46,947 nucleotides of DNA from positions 1 through 46,947 of IMG/VR virus record IMGVR_UViG_3300047200_000401; one strand, given 5' to 3'. The notes below the pieces were generated by a model that had not been told where the DNA came from, made no database searches, and worked only from the letters and a program-made list of their open reading frames with translations. Numbering within the stretch: the first letter of the stretch is position 1; every line of letters begins with the position of its first letter. Positions 30,850 through 38,270 of this stretch are shown here, piece by piece. Source of the stretch: a virus. Made by a program: the position numbers and the translations under genes.

Positions 30850-30980
30850 AAATATCTTTCAACAACAAACTTGACCACAAAGACAGACTTAAGGTAATGC
30901 GAGGGGTTGCCAAGTTCTTAGAAGCTTTGGCAGACCAAGAATTCTCAATCGCTGACCTAACCCTTGAGTTTGATTGTTAA
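30846..30980 (+). CDS. Small helical protein, 44 aa
   Basis: ATGA overlap with the preceding gene and GGAGG upstream. The sequence has a helix (DRLKVMRGVAKFLEALAD) and a beta end (EFSIADLTLEFDC), reminiscent of small phage proteins that bind larger partners. Unassigned. Confidence 0.55.
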   Translation: MKISFNNKLDHKDRLKVMRGVAKFLEALADQEFSIADLTLEFDC

Positions 30981-30998
30981 GAAGGAGTGATTGAAAAG

Positions 30999-31172
30999 AT
31001 GAATGGTAAAAGAGTTCATAGACCGCCGTTCTGTCACCAAATACACCCGAACATTCCAGATGACTTGCTGAAGGAATTGGACGATCTTGTTGAGCGTAAG
31101 TATGGCGGGAACAGGACGGAAGCGGTTCGTGATGCTCTGAGGCAACTCGTCAAGGGGGCTTCCAATGAATAA
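30999..31172 (+). CDS. Ribbon-helix-helix (CopG-like) regulator, 57 aa
   Basis: A strand followed by two helices (IPDDLLKELDDLVERKYGG, then NRTEAVRDALRQLVKG) is the standard ribbon-helix-helix pattern. ATG at 30999 is preferred (AAGGAG about eleven bases upstream); GTG at 30987 is possible. It probably binds operators as a dimer. Confidence 0.75.
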   Translation: MNGKRVHRPPFCHQIHPNIPDDLLKELDDLVERKYGGNRTEAVRDALRQLVKGASNE

Positions 31173-31272
31173 GGGAATGAGAAAGTGGGCATTGAGAGCC
31201 GCAGCGAAAGAACAGAATCCCTACGTTCAGGCCGAAATTCTGTTTTCGGTTTTGAAGGAGACGGAAAAGTGA
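31165..31272 (+). CDS. Microprotein, 35 aa
   Basis: ATG overlaps the end of the preceding gene, and the stop overlaps the next GTG (GTGA). Basic helix (RKWALRAAAKEQNPYVQ). Supported mainly by tight coupling at both ends. Confidence 0.5.
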   Translation: MNKGMRKWALRAAAKEQNPYVQAEILFSVLKETEK

Positions 31273-31409
31273 CGAAAGAAAAATGTGACAATTGTGGGGA
31301 AATGAAGGAAAACTATTCTGAGTTCCAAGTGTCCTTCCAGAGAACCTACCGTTTCTGTTGTGATTGCACTGAGAAAATAGAGAAAATCCTCAAGGACGGA
31401 GTGAACTGA
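31269..31409 (+). CDS. C4 zinc-finger microprotein, 46 aa
   Basis: CDNCG (residues 6-10) and CCDCTEK (about 30-36) form a zinc site, with YSEFQVSFQRTYRFC strands between. GTG at 31269 overlaps the preceding stop; GGAGACGG lies upstream. Confidence 0.6.
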   Translation: MTKEKCDNCGEMKENYSEFQVSFQRTYRFCCDCTEKIEKILKDGVN

Positions 31410-31411
31410 AA

Positions 31412-31573
31412 ATGACCCGCGAACGTTGGGATTGTTCAGTGAAAGGATGTGCGTGGTGGATTGGTCCTTGGGACGAAGCCATGCAGGCGGATGTTCTCTG
31501 GCTAATAATTCAGCATTTGGCCAAGCATATTGCTGACAAGAAATACCGTTGGAAGGAAGGTTCTAAGAAATGA
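31412..31573 (+). CDS. C2H2-like zinc-finger microprotein, 53 aa
   Basis: Cys8-x4-Cys13 and His37-x3-His41 in the order DCSVKGC ... IIQHLAKHI match a classical C2H2 finger, an unusual and likely DNA-binding unit. ATG directly after the preceding stop; ATGA overlap with the next gene. Confidence 0.6.
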   Translation: MTRERWDCSVKGCAWWIGPWDEAMQADVLWLIIQHLAKHIADKKYRWKEGSKK

Positions 31574-31701
31574 CTGAGTTTGAGCTTGCGGAGGGCAAGT
31601 GGAGCCGCACATTCTACTGTCGGGCTGAGTTGCTGCGGTTTTTGGCTTTGTGCACGGTCAGTCTTGAGTGTAGGGCAAGCGTCAAGGAAGCGGAAACATG
31701 A
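31570..31701 (+). CDS. Microprotein, 43 aa
   Basis: Overlaps both neighbours by four bases (ATGA). Three Cys, Leu-rich helix (RAELLRFLALCTVSLE). Function unknown. Confidence 0.5.
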   Translation: MTEFELAEGKWSRTFYCRAELLRFLALCTVSLECRASVKEAET

Positions 31702-31826
31702 ATCAAAAAAGATGGATTAAATGCCCATGTTGCAATGCGATGTTGACTTGGACAGATTGGACGGATGGATCATGGATTCTGAAGTTGACTAAGACTAAAG
31801 TCAAGAAGAAAGAGGCGGAAGCATGA
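31698..31826 (+). CDS. Cys-rich, basic microprotein, 42 aa
   Basis: Starts NQKRWIKCPCCNAML, a CPCC metal knuckle, and ends with a Lys-rich helix (LTKTKVKKKEAEA). Both ends overlap neighbours by four bases. Confidence 0.55.
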   Translation: MNQKRWIKCPCCNAMLTWTDWTDGSWILKLTKTKVKKKEAEA

Positions 31827-32002
31827 GTGATAGGGCGATTACGGATTGGGAGATAGCTGAGGAACGTAGGCACGACGCGAGCGCGGTCAAGCATGGAGAG
31901 TACGATGAGGAGACTGAGAAGATGATGGACAAAATCGAGGCGCTGGAACGGGGTTTTGAGGAACTCAAGAAGGAAATTGAGGCACTGAAGGTGAAACTGT
32001 GA
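31823..32002 (+). CDS. Small coiled-coil protein, 59 aa
   Basis: Acidic heptads (MMDKIEALERGFEELKKEIE) form a coiled coil. ATGA overlap upstream and GTGA overlap downstream. Confidence 0.6.
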   Translation: MSDRAITDWEIAEERRHDASAVKHGEYDEETEKMMDKIEALERGFEELKKEIEALKVKL

Positions 32003-32259
32003 AGGAAGAAAAAGAAACATTCAGAATGTGGTTGAGAAGGAAGTTCTCTCGTGAAAGGATAGGGAAGTGGTGGAAGGAGTGTAGAGTGATTTTGTCTTAT
32101 CCAATATGGGAAATAATCTGTGGTTTGCTGATGGCTTGTGTCTCTTTCCTTTGGCTACATCTGGGCATACCCATAGGCATGTTTGGAATGGCACTTCACC
32201 TGATAATAAGCGCATTGATAGCACTTCATGGTGCCTATCGCCAAGAAAATTGGGAGTGA
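31999..32259 (+). CDS. Membrane protein with two helices, 86 aa
   Basis: A basic N-terminus (WLRRKFSRERIGKWWKECR) precedes two hydrophobic segments (IICGLLMACVSFLWLHLG and IGMFGMALHLIISALIAL). GTG at 31999 overlaps the previous stop. It may be an inner-membrane holin-like or exclusion protein; no proof. Confidence 0.6.
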   Translation: MKEEKETFRMWLRRKFSRERIGKWWKECRVILSYPIWEIICGLLMACVSFLWLHLGIPIGMFGMALHLIISALIALHGAYRQENWE

Positions 32260-32354
32260 AAAGATTGAAGGAATTCGTGAATGTTTGCTTTGCGTGTTCG
32301 CCTAGTTGCGAGCGGTACAAGAAATGCGAGGATAAGGAGAAGCAGAAAACATGA
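32256..32354 (+). CDS. C4 microprotein, 32 aa
   Basis: Four Cys (CFACSPSCERYKKC) in a 14-residue window. GTG start overlaps the previous stop, and the stop overlaps the next ATG. Confidence 0.55.
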   Translation: MKRLKEFVNVCFACSPSCERYKKCEDKEKQKT

Positions 32355-32584
32355 CCAGTTTTGACTTTCTGAAAGAAGGAACTGAGAAGATGGGTAGGAT
32401 GACATGCAAACTCTGGAAAGAGACACATGAAAATTGTTCTGGTTGTGAAAGCGAAAAGGCATGCAAAGAATTTGTCACTAGGGCAATGCAACATACAACC
32501 GCCGTTCTAATCGAAAGCAAAGAGATGACTCTTGATGAAGCGGAAGTATTAGAAATAAGGGAGATTCTGGGTGAGAAACCATGA
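32351..32584 (+). CDS. Cys-containing hypothetical protein, 77 aa
   Basis: Helical protein with Cys pairs (CSGCESEKACKEF, about residues 29-40) and a C-terminal helix (LDEAEVLEIREIL). ATGA overlaps on both sides, leading directly into the ParB-like gene. Confidence 0.6.
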   Translation: MTSFDFLKEGTEKMGRMTCKLWKETHENCSGCESEKACKEFVTRAMQHTTAVLIESKEMTLDEAEVLEIREILGEKP

Positions 32585-33843
32585 ACCTTTTCGACCTTTT
32601 AAAAGAACATGCGGGGATGAGCAGGGAAGAAGCTGAACACTACTTCCGAATCGAAAACACGGCGACGGAATACACTATGAAGTCGATTCTCTATTTGGAA
32701 CCTACCAAGTTTCACGCGGTGCTGAAGTTGGCGGCGGAGTATGGCGGAACCTACGACCCGAAAGCCAAGGGAGGAATCATACACATTCCTAAAGAGGTCA
32801 ATCCCGCTTCGCCAGAACCACGTTCAGATCAGAAGTTGGAAGAGACTCTAGGCCACACGCCGCCCGTTCCAGAATCATCGGAAGACTACTCACTAGAAGG
32901 GAGTTTGAAAGGCAGATTTGGTCAACTTGTGCCGTGTCTAGCAGACGCAAACGGAGTCATATTTGACGGTTTGCACAGAAAGGCGATTATTCCCGACGCG
33001 TGGGTGGTCAAAAATGATAAGGTCAAGACGGAATTAGACAGAACGGAGGCTCGATTGCAGACTAACTTCTGCCGCAGAGACTACACGCCAGAAGAAATGC
33101 GCGACGACATTGTCTTTCTGGTAGGCATAGGGTTTACACCGCAACAAATCCATGAGAGAAACAACGTGAGTTTGACGACCATCTACAAGTACATGCCTCA
33201 AGAGAAGAAGGATCAGGTGAGGGTTGAAGCTGGAAAACTTGGTGGTGAAGCGAGGACCGAGAGTTTTGCTACGCAGGCGAAGCAAACTGTTACGACTCAA
33301 GATACCTCACAACCTCAAATCCCACAAAGGATTCAACGGGAAACATTAAACGAAATCGTAGAATGCGCGAATTGCCACATGGGATTCCACATCAGCAAAG
33401 CCACCCTAGTCGATGACAAGAACGTTTGTCCAAGATGCGCGGAACATGTGAAGCCCCAACCCAAACCAAAGATTGAACCGACACTATTCAAACCGAAGGA
33501 AACAGGCGACTATCGCAAGGCGCTGATGCATCCTCAGAAAAGCAAGTTTGAACTCCAGGTAATCCAAGAACTCCAGAGCGAAGGTTTACCGTTAGAGACG
33601 GACCGTGAGTTTTGCGTGCAGAAAACAACGCCAGACGCCGTACTGAAGCTGAAAGACCGCACCATAGCCATCTACATCGACAACCTTGCAACACATCAAG
33701 AAGGCAACGAGCGGGATGACTGGCTGCGCGGCCAACTTGAGAAACTCTACAATGTTAAAGTTTTGCCCATTCGGTACAAGGCAGACACGAAAGAGGAAGT
33801 GCAACGGGCCAAGGAACAGATCAGAGAATTTTTGAAATGGTGA
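32581..33843 (+). CDS. ParB-like / zinc ribbon / PD-(D/E)XK nuclease fusion, 420 aa
   Basis: Domains in order. Residues 1-80 are an unassigned alpha/beta domain. About 105-200 form a ParB N-terminal-like unit (RFGQLVPCLADANGVIFDGL with the GLHRKAI box) plus a helix-turn-helix (FTPQQIHERNNVSLTTIYKY). About 255-290 are a zinc ribbon (Cys262, 265, 283, 286). Residues 318-420 look like a Vsr/DUF559-type PD-(D/E)XK nuclease: Glu324, PDAV at 351-354, IYID at 364-367, His372, Asp379/380. This suggests a DNA-binding, possibly DNA-cutting partition or replication protein. The nuclease assignment is from motif spacing. Confidence 0.72.
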   Translation: MNLFDLLKEHAGMSREEAEHYFRIENTATEYTMKSILYLEPTKFHAVLKLAAEYGGTYDPKAKGGIIHIPKEVNPASPEPRSDQKLEETLGHTPPVPESSEDYSLEGSLKGRFGQLVPCLADANGVIFDGLHRKAIIPDAWVVKNDKVKTELDRTEARLQTNFCRRDYTPEEMRDDIVFLVGIGFTPQQIHERNNVSLTTIYKYMPQEKKDQVRVEAGKLGGEARTESFATQAKQTVTTQDTSQPQIPQRIQRETLNEIVECANCHMGFHISKATLVDDKNVCPRCAEHVKPQPKPKIEPTLFKPKETGDYRKALMHPQKSKFELQVIQELQSEGLPLETDREFCVQKTTPDAVLKLKDRTIAIYIDNLATHQEGNERDDWLRGQLEKLYNVKVLPIRYKADTKEEVQRAKEQIREFLKW

Positions 33844-33874
33844 GGGAGATTGTGGGTTGTATGGAGCCAAAAAC

Positions 33875-34219
33875 ATGAAGAAACCAATAAAATCTGCGAT
33901 TGTTTGTGATAAATGTGGTTCAATACTTGAACCTGAACACACTGAAAGTTTCTGCGACTATTGCAAGATGAAGATTTCTGATGGCGAAGCAGTGGAACTT
34001 ACAGTATTTTGGAAAGAGCGATCTGGGGGAGATGCCCAAAATCAAGAGTTCTGTTCTCTCAACCATGCGAGGCAATGGCTACTTCAATTTCCATACAACA
34101 AAGAACAAGTCGATTTCGTCGCTTTGCCATACATTCACAACATGGAGAAACTCGAAGAATTCATTGGGGAGGCGGTGGGGGTGCGGGTTAAGGACACGAC
34201 AACGGAGGAAACAAAGTGA
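33875..34219 (+). CDS. Double zinc-finger protein, 114 aa
   Basis: CDKCG (about 11-15) and CDYCK (about 27-31) form a zinc ribbon, followed by an alpha/beta part with CSLNHARQWL and LPYIHNMEKLEEFIGE. ATG at 33875 has GGAG nine bases upstream. The CSLxHA phrase recurs in small virus proteins, but I assign no function. Confidence 0.6.
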   Translation: MKKPIKSAIVCDKCGSILEPEHTESFCDYCKMKISDGEAVELTVFWKERSGGDAQNQEFCSLNHARQWLLQFPYNKEQVDFVALPYIHNMEKLEEFIGEAVGVRVKDTTTEETK

Positions 34220-34344
34220 GTCTGTGTGGTCGTTGCTTGTGGGGTAAAGGCGTGAACTACCGTTGCCAGAACCCAACCATCAAGCGGAAGTCGGGAGTCA
34301 TTCTTCGTTGGCATAGGTGCAAATGTTTCGAGGCGAAACCATGA
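34216..34344 (+). CDS. Cys-rich microprotein, 42 aa
   Basis: Five Cys (LCGRCLWGKG, YRCQN, HRCKCF) give a likely zinc site. GTG overlaps the previous stop (GTGA) and the stop overlaps the next ATG. Confidence 0.55.
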   Translation: MSLCGRCLWGKGVNYRCQNPTIKRKSGVILRWHRCKCFEAKP

Positions 34345-34601
34345 CTATCGAAAGTATCACCATATCTTTCAACCATGTTTACGAGGCGTTCGATGTTGAA
34401 ATCCCTTTGAATAAAGGCGAATTGCCTCTTCTTCTTTTCTTTCAAAGTGCAAATGGTCATCCTTGCTTCGAAACCTTTGATAATCTTGAGGAAATGGTTG
34501 CTCGTCATGAACACCTAGAAAAGTTGGGCCGAACTCCTAAAGCTTACGTGAATTTGAAAACGACTAAATTTGGAAATAAGAAAAAGAAGGCGAAACCATG
34601 A
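34341..34601 (+). CDS. Hypothetical protein, 86 aa
   Basis: Beta-rich first half (ITISFNHVYEAFDVEIPLNK), helical middle and a Lys-rich end. ATG at 34341 is chosen for the ATGA overlap. Unknown function. Confidence 0.55.
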   Translation: MTIESITISFNHVYEAFDVEIPLNKGELPLLLFFQSANGHPCFETFDNLEEMVARHEHLEKLGRTPKAYVNLKTTKFGNKKKKAKP

Positions 34602-35074
34602 AAATTTACACTGATGATCCACTGCTGGAGTACAAGACTACTCGGCTAAACGCGCTTTACACGAAAAGCGAGATTGATGGCATCTTTGCCAAGTACGGCA
34701 TCAAAGACGTTTTTTGGCATTGGAATCCAGACCAGAACGACGTTTACGTGATGTTCAAGATTGAAGAAGACATCGAAGGTGTGCATAATGTTTTGAGCGT
34801 GAAGGTTGAGGCTTACCCGATCTGGGATAAACGAACCAGAAACAAGGCTGAACAGATCAACTGGAACGTGACTATGAGGCAGATGCACTGGTTCATCAAG
34901 ACCCACCTGCAAGCGGCTTACGTTCGGCAGACGAGCAAGGCAGTGGCGTTTTTGCCGTACATTCTCAACGTTGACGGGACAAAAGTGTTGCATGAAGTCA
35001 TTCTGCCGCATCTTGCCGAGTTGGAGAGTTCGCTCAAGGCGCTTCCAGAAATAAGCAAGGTAGAACAGTCATGA
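34598..35074 (+). CDS. Hypothetical alpha/beta protein, 158 aa
   Basis: A well-formed protein with an ordered strand-helix pattern (YTKSEIDGIFAKYGIKDVFW, NDVYVMFKIEEDIEG, RQMHWFIKTHLQAAY). No family is recognised. ATGA overlaps on both sides. The conserved-looking aromatic core suggests an enzyme or a single-strand DNA-binding protein, but no catalytic motif can be named. Confidence 0.65.
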   Translation: MKIYTDDPLLEYKTTRLNALYTKSEIDGIFAKYGIKDVFWHWNPDQNDVYVMFKIEEDIEGVHNVLSVKVEAYPIWDKRTRNKAEQINWNVTMRQMHWFIKTHLQAAYVRQTSKAVAFLPYILNVDGTKVLHEVILPHLAELESSLKALPEISKVEQS

Positions 35075-35289
35075 TTGACGAGGAAGCTTTGAACGTGATT
35101 CGCAGAAACCTTCCGCTGAAGCCGTTCCGCACGGGCGACTTGGCCCTCACGTTGGGCATGGATAGGCGGAAACTGGCTTTCATGTTGAGCATTCTTGGGC
35201 GGTTGGGCGAGATGAGGCGTGTTGAGGTTCGGGTCAGGTTGGGCGGCGGGTTCAAGACGACAAGGAGTTTCTGGAGGAAAACAGCATGA
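35071..35289 (+). CDS. Small winged-helix protein, 72 aa
   Basis: Helix-turn-helix (FRTGDLALTLGMDRRKLAFM, then LSILGRLGEMRRV) followed by a wing strand (VEVRVRLGGGF). It likely binds DNA. ATGA overlap with the upstream gene. Confidence 0.65.
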   Translation: MIDEEALNVIRRNLPLKPFRTGDLALTLGMDRRKLAFMLSILGRLGEMRRVEVRVRLGGGFKTTRSFWRKTA

Positions 35290-35471
35290 GTAAAAAAGCA
35301 AAGCAAGCAAAAATACAGACCATTATCATAGTGAATCCGAACAATCCGACAAAACAAGCAGTTGTTAATATTTGGTTTGTTGGCGATGACATCGTTTTAG
35401 GCGGTCTTGAATGGTATGAATACTACGAATACGAAAAAATTCAAAAACTAAAACTAAAAACTAAAAACTAA
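35286..35471 (+). CDS. Small hypothetical protein, 61 aa
   Basis: Beta-rich core (KIQTIIIVNPNNPTKQAVVN, IWFVGDDIVLGG) and a basic tail. ATGA overlap upstream. Unknown. Confidence 0.55.
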   Translation: MSKKAKQAKIQTIIIVNPNNPTKQAVVNIWFVGDDIVLGGLEWYEYYEYEKIQKLKLKTKN

Positions 35472-35487
35472 AACTGAAGGTGAGGGC

Positions 35488-35781
35488 ATGACTGACGTTT
35501 GGGAATACAAGTACATAGTTCATTCCGATAAACCGAAAGTAGCAACCGTAAAATGCACAGTACCTAATTGCTCTCGGTCTTGGCGTCTTTCTGGACAGAA
35601 ACAGGGCTTCCAATTAGTTGCAGCTCAGAAACATTGTTACAGTCATTGGGAAAAATACCATTACGACGAAGCAAAGCACCCGAAGGCAACTTGGACCGAT
35701 TCGTGTGGAACCGTGAGAGAAGGACATGAGTTCTGCAAAATTTGTGAAGAGATTAGCCATAAGGAGTATTTCAACAAATAA
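35488..35781 (+). CDS. Zinc-binding protein, 97 aa
   Basis: CTVPNCSRSW (C-x4-C) with CYSHWEKYH make a C2H2/C2HC-type finger; a second pair is FCKICEEISH. GGTGAGGG precedes the ATG. Probably nucleic-acid binding. Confidence 0.6.
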   Translation: MTDVWEYKYIVHSDKPKVATVKCTVPNCSRSWRLSGQKQGFQLVAAQKHCYSHWEKYHYDEAKHPKATWTDSCGTVREGHEFCKICEEISHKEYFNK

Positions 35782-35796
35782 TTGGAGAAAAAACGC

Positions 35797-35988
35797 ATGA
35801 ATGAACAAGAAATCGTGCAGACAATTACCGAGTACGGCTTCACTTTTGACAAAATAACGCATTTCAGAAACCATGACAGGATAAAATACCATGATGAATA
35901 TGCAACCTACACTTGGAATCTTCGAGGGCATATTGAGCAACTTCTGCTAAAAGACTTGATAAAATGTTGGGCAGGGGAAAAACGATGA
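35797..35988 (+). CDS. Small hypothetical protein, 63 aa
   Basis: ATG at 35797 follows TTGGAG. Helix (EQEIVQTITEYGFTFDKITH) and an aromatic beta pair (YHDEYATYTWNL). Overlaps the next ATG by four bases. Confidence 0.5.
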   Translation: MNEQEIVQTITEYGFTFDKITHFRNHDRIKYHDEYATYTWNLRGHIEQLLLKDLIKCWAGEKR

Positions 35989-36884
35989 GTGGGTGTGCTA
36001 GTGGCCTAGGCGTGGTTGAGAAACAAAAAACAAAACTGAAAACAGGGATTTCCCCAAAAATTGAGAGAGCAAGAATAGTCTATGCCATGCGGAATTGCCC
36101 GACAAGAATCATGGAACCTCAAGAAGTTGTCGTAAGAGCGATAGAGAAGCATGGCGACAAACTAGCGGTATCCTGCAGTTTTGGACATTGTAGCGTAGTG
36201 GTTCTTCACATGGCTCTCCAAATTAACCCGAACATCAAGGTAGTTTTCAACAATACGGGCGTGGAATATCCTGAGACCTATGCTTACCGAGACCTTCTTA
36301 AAAAAGAATGGAATCTTAACTTGATCGAAACTAAGCCTCTCAAATCTTTCTGGAAATGTATTGATGAATATGGGTTTCCTCTGATTCGTAGAAAATACAA
36401 GAACAAAAAACGAGTCTACGGAGTAGGCACTGACAAACCTAAATGCTGTGTTTTCTTGAAGGAACTGCCGATGAAACAAGCATGTAAACAGTACAGACTT
36501 GAAGCTACACTCACAGGTCTCCGTTGCGCGGAATCCAGCGTCAGAATGTTCACTTTGGCACAGAGAGGACAATACTATCACAGTAGCAAATATGGTGAAC
36601 TTTGGCGTTATCATCCCATAGGGTTCTGGACACATAGACAAGTTCGAGAATACTTGGAAAAGAACGGTTTACCAATAAATGCGATTTACAAAAAGGTTGA
36701 AAGGTCTGGCTGTATGCCCTGCACAGGTTTTCTGAATTGGGAAACTCAACTTTCAAAGACTAACCTGAAAATGTATAGGATTGTTCAACGAATGCGGAAG
36801 GTCGATCTGTTGGATAATTACATCGAGTTTGAAAATGGCCTTGCCGACACATGCGTTCAAAACATCGTATTGGATGGTGTTTGA
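35985..36884 (+). CDS. PAPS-reductase/PP-loop family protein with altered loop, 299 aa
   Basis: The fold of phosphoadenosine-phosphosulphate reductase-like proteins is clear. It has the PP-loop region SCSFGHCSVVVLHMA (65-70 core), VVFNNTGVEYPETYAY (87-101), Cys154-Cys155, TGLRCAESSVR (177-187), YHPIGFWTHRQVREYL, and a terminal Cys243-x2-Cys246 pair that may hold an Fe-S cluster. The loop normally reads S-x-G-x-D-S; here the Asp is Cys (SFGHCS), which may alter ATP/PPi chemistry. Viral homologues may act in sulphur transfer, nucleic-acid sulphur modification or amino-acid metabolism. ATGA overlap upstream. Confidence 0.78.
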   Translation: MSGCASGLGVVEKQKTKLKTGISPKIERARIVYAMRNCPTRIMEPQEVVVRAIEKHGDKLAVSCSFGHCSVVVLHMALQINPNIKVVFNNTGVEYPETYAYRDLLKKEWNLNLIETKPLKSFWKCIDEYGFPLIRRKYKNKKRVYGVGTDKPKCCVFLKELPMKQACKQYRLEATLTGLRCAESSVRMFTLAQRGQYYHSSKYGELWRYHPIGFWTHRQVREYLEKNGLPINAIYKKVERSGCMPCTGFLNWETQLSKTNLKMYRIVQRMRKVDLLDNYIEFENGLADTCVQNIVLDGV

Positions 36885-37190
36885 ATGGCGAGTCTAGACT
36901 TTGCGTTGTCAAGCACAGACCGTTTCCTCTACCAGAAGTTCCGTTGCCACCTAACCGTTGAAGGCAAGAAAAGCTTCTGTAGCGACGACTTCAGGGCTTG
37001 CGGCCTAGAAAAGTTTCTGCCTTACGACCCAAACGACCCATCCGTGCGTTCAAACGCTATTGGATTATGGTTTGCAAAACATGTTCATCAAAAGAAGATT
37101 CTGGAGGTTGGAACGACGCGGAGCATGATAAAGAGCAACCACCTAAGGAGGATAAGCGTGTATGAGTTTGTGGAAGAGGCCCAAAAATGA
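36885..37190 (+). CDS. Hypothetical protein next to PAPS-reductase gene, 101 aa
   Basis: Starts directly after the reductase stop. Helix-rich with a wing-like end (NAIGLWFAKHVHQKKILEVG, then SNHLRRISVYEFVEEAQ), which is compatible with a winged-helix DNA-binding unit. Two Cys in CSDDFRACG. No family is assigned. Confidence 0.55.
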   Translation: MASLDFALSSTDRFLYQKFRCHLTVEGKKSFCSDDFRACGLEKFLPYDPNDPSVRSNAIGLWFAKHVHQKKILEVGTTRSMIKSNHLRRISVYEFVEEAQK

Positions 37191-37483
37191 GTGAAAGTTT
37201 GAAACAGAAAATAGAAGTTATGAAGATAGGTGCAGTCTTGTCGGAAACGCAAGACTATCGTTATGGAGTTGAGCAAGCATGTAAAGAGGTTCTTGCCTTG
37301 TTGGAGGAAAACATAAAAACAATCAAAGAAAATGCAGACTGCTATTGTCGGCACTGCGGGCAAGTTTTTGACAATCTACAGAAAGCACTCAAACATGAAA
37401 AAAGCGGGGTAGACCCTCACCATATTCATTGTACGGTTGACTTAACAAGGGTTTTGGCTCTATTGGAGGGCGAAAAGAAATGA
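37187..37483 (+). CDS. Protein with zinc finger in helical frame, 98 aa
   Basis: A long N-terminal helix, then CYCRHCGQVFDNLQKALKHE, a Cys2-His finger, with further His in DPHHIHC. ATGA overlap upstream and downstream. Confidence 0.6.
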   Translation: MSESLKQKIEVMKIGAVLSETQDYRYGVEQACKEVLALLEENIKTIKENADCYCRHCGQVFDNLQKALKHEKSGVDPHHIHCTVDLTRVLALLEGEKK

Positions 37484-37692
37484 GAAATCCAATTCTCGTA
37501 CTTTTGATAAGTGGAGAACACCAAATCCAAAAAGTTATTCCGACTACCATTATGAACCATTTGCGAAACCTCTACTATCCATTCCTTTCTCAGCCTTACG
37601 AACACTATTGTGTGGTTTGCGGAAGGAAGTACACAGATGATTGGTTCAAATTAGAATCGTCGTATAAATTCAAGGGAAGGTTCAGCTTTTAA
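37480..37692 (+). CDS. Small Cys-pair protein, 70 aa
   Basis: Hydrophobic start (NPILVLLISGEHQIQ), central helix and CVVCGRKYTDDW knuckle. ATGA overlap upstream. Unknown. Confidence 0.5.
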   Translation: MRNPILVLLISGEHQIQKVIPTTIMNHLRNLYYPFLSQPYEHYCVVCGRKYTDDWFKLESSYKFKGRFSF

Positions 37693-37704
37693 AGGTGAAA
37701 AGAA

Positions 37705-37806
37705 ATGAGTTTGGAGTTTGGCATTCTAGCAGGTTTACTCATTGCTCTCATTATTGATGTTATTGCACAGTTCATCAGTAAAATCGCCAAAGGAGAGGGA
37801 AAGTGA
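37705..37806 (+). CDS. Single-helix membrane microprotein, 33 aa
   Basis: MSLEFGILAGLLIALIIDVI is one membrane helix, followed by an amphipathic basic end. AAAGGTGA precedes the ATG at good spacing. Confidence 0.5.
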   Translation: MSLEFGILAGLLIALIIDVIAQFISKIAKGEGK

Positions 37807-37812
37807 GCAAAG

Positions 37813-38265
37813 ATGAGTCTGTCTGAAAAATATCTGAAGATTTGCTTAGAATGTAAGAAATCGTTCATGTCTAAACATGTTGATACTCAGTATTGCTCTA
37901 AGGGATGCAAAGATAAGGCATGGAGAACCCGAAATCCAAAATATAATTACGAGTGGTTCAAGCAACATCTGGGTGCAAGATTGGAAAAGAATGAAAAGGC
38001 ACGATTGCCTGAGAAACGAGAACAAAATCGCAAACGTACAAGGGAATGGTATGCTTCTCACAGAATGGTTTGCCAACGGTATAAGAAACTGAATCGACAT
38101 AAAACAAATGCTGAAGCTTTTGCACGTCACCATGTCAATGTTGGAAGCCAATGCGAGATTTGCGACAGTACTGAAAATTTGGAACGCCATCATCCCGACT
38201 ACGCAGAACGCCTAGTAGTAGTCACTGTTTGTCGTGCTTGCCATGTAAACATTCACAAGAGTTGA
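37813..38265 (+). CDS. Second HNH endonuclease, 150 aa
   Basis: An N-terminal zinc knuckle (Cys11, 14, 28, 32; CLECKKSF, CSKGC) and a basic helical linker lead to an HNH motif with Cys114, 117 (CEICDST), RHHPDY (His126, 127) and VCRACHVNIHKS (Cys140, 143, His144, 148). The layout parallels the HNH gene at 27687, but the proteins are clearly diverged. It may be a packaging-related or homing-type nuclease. Confidence 0.75.
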   Translation: MSLSEKYLKICLECKKSFMSKHVDTQYCSKGCKDKAWRTRNPKYNYEWFKQHLGARLEKNEKARLPEKREQNRKRTREWYASHRMVCQRYKKLNRHKTNAEAFARHHVNVGSQCEICDSTENLERHHPDYAERLVVVTVCRACHVNIHKS

Positions 38266-38270
38266 TAAGG

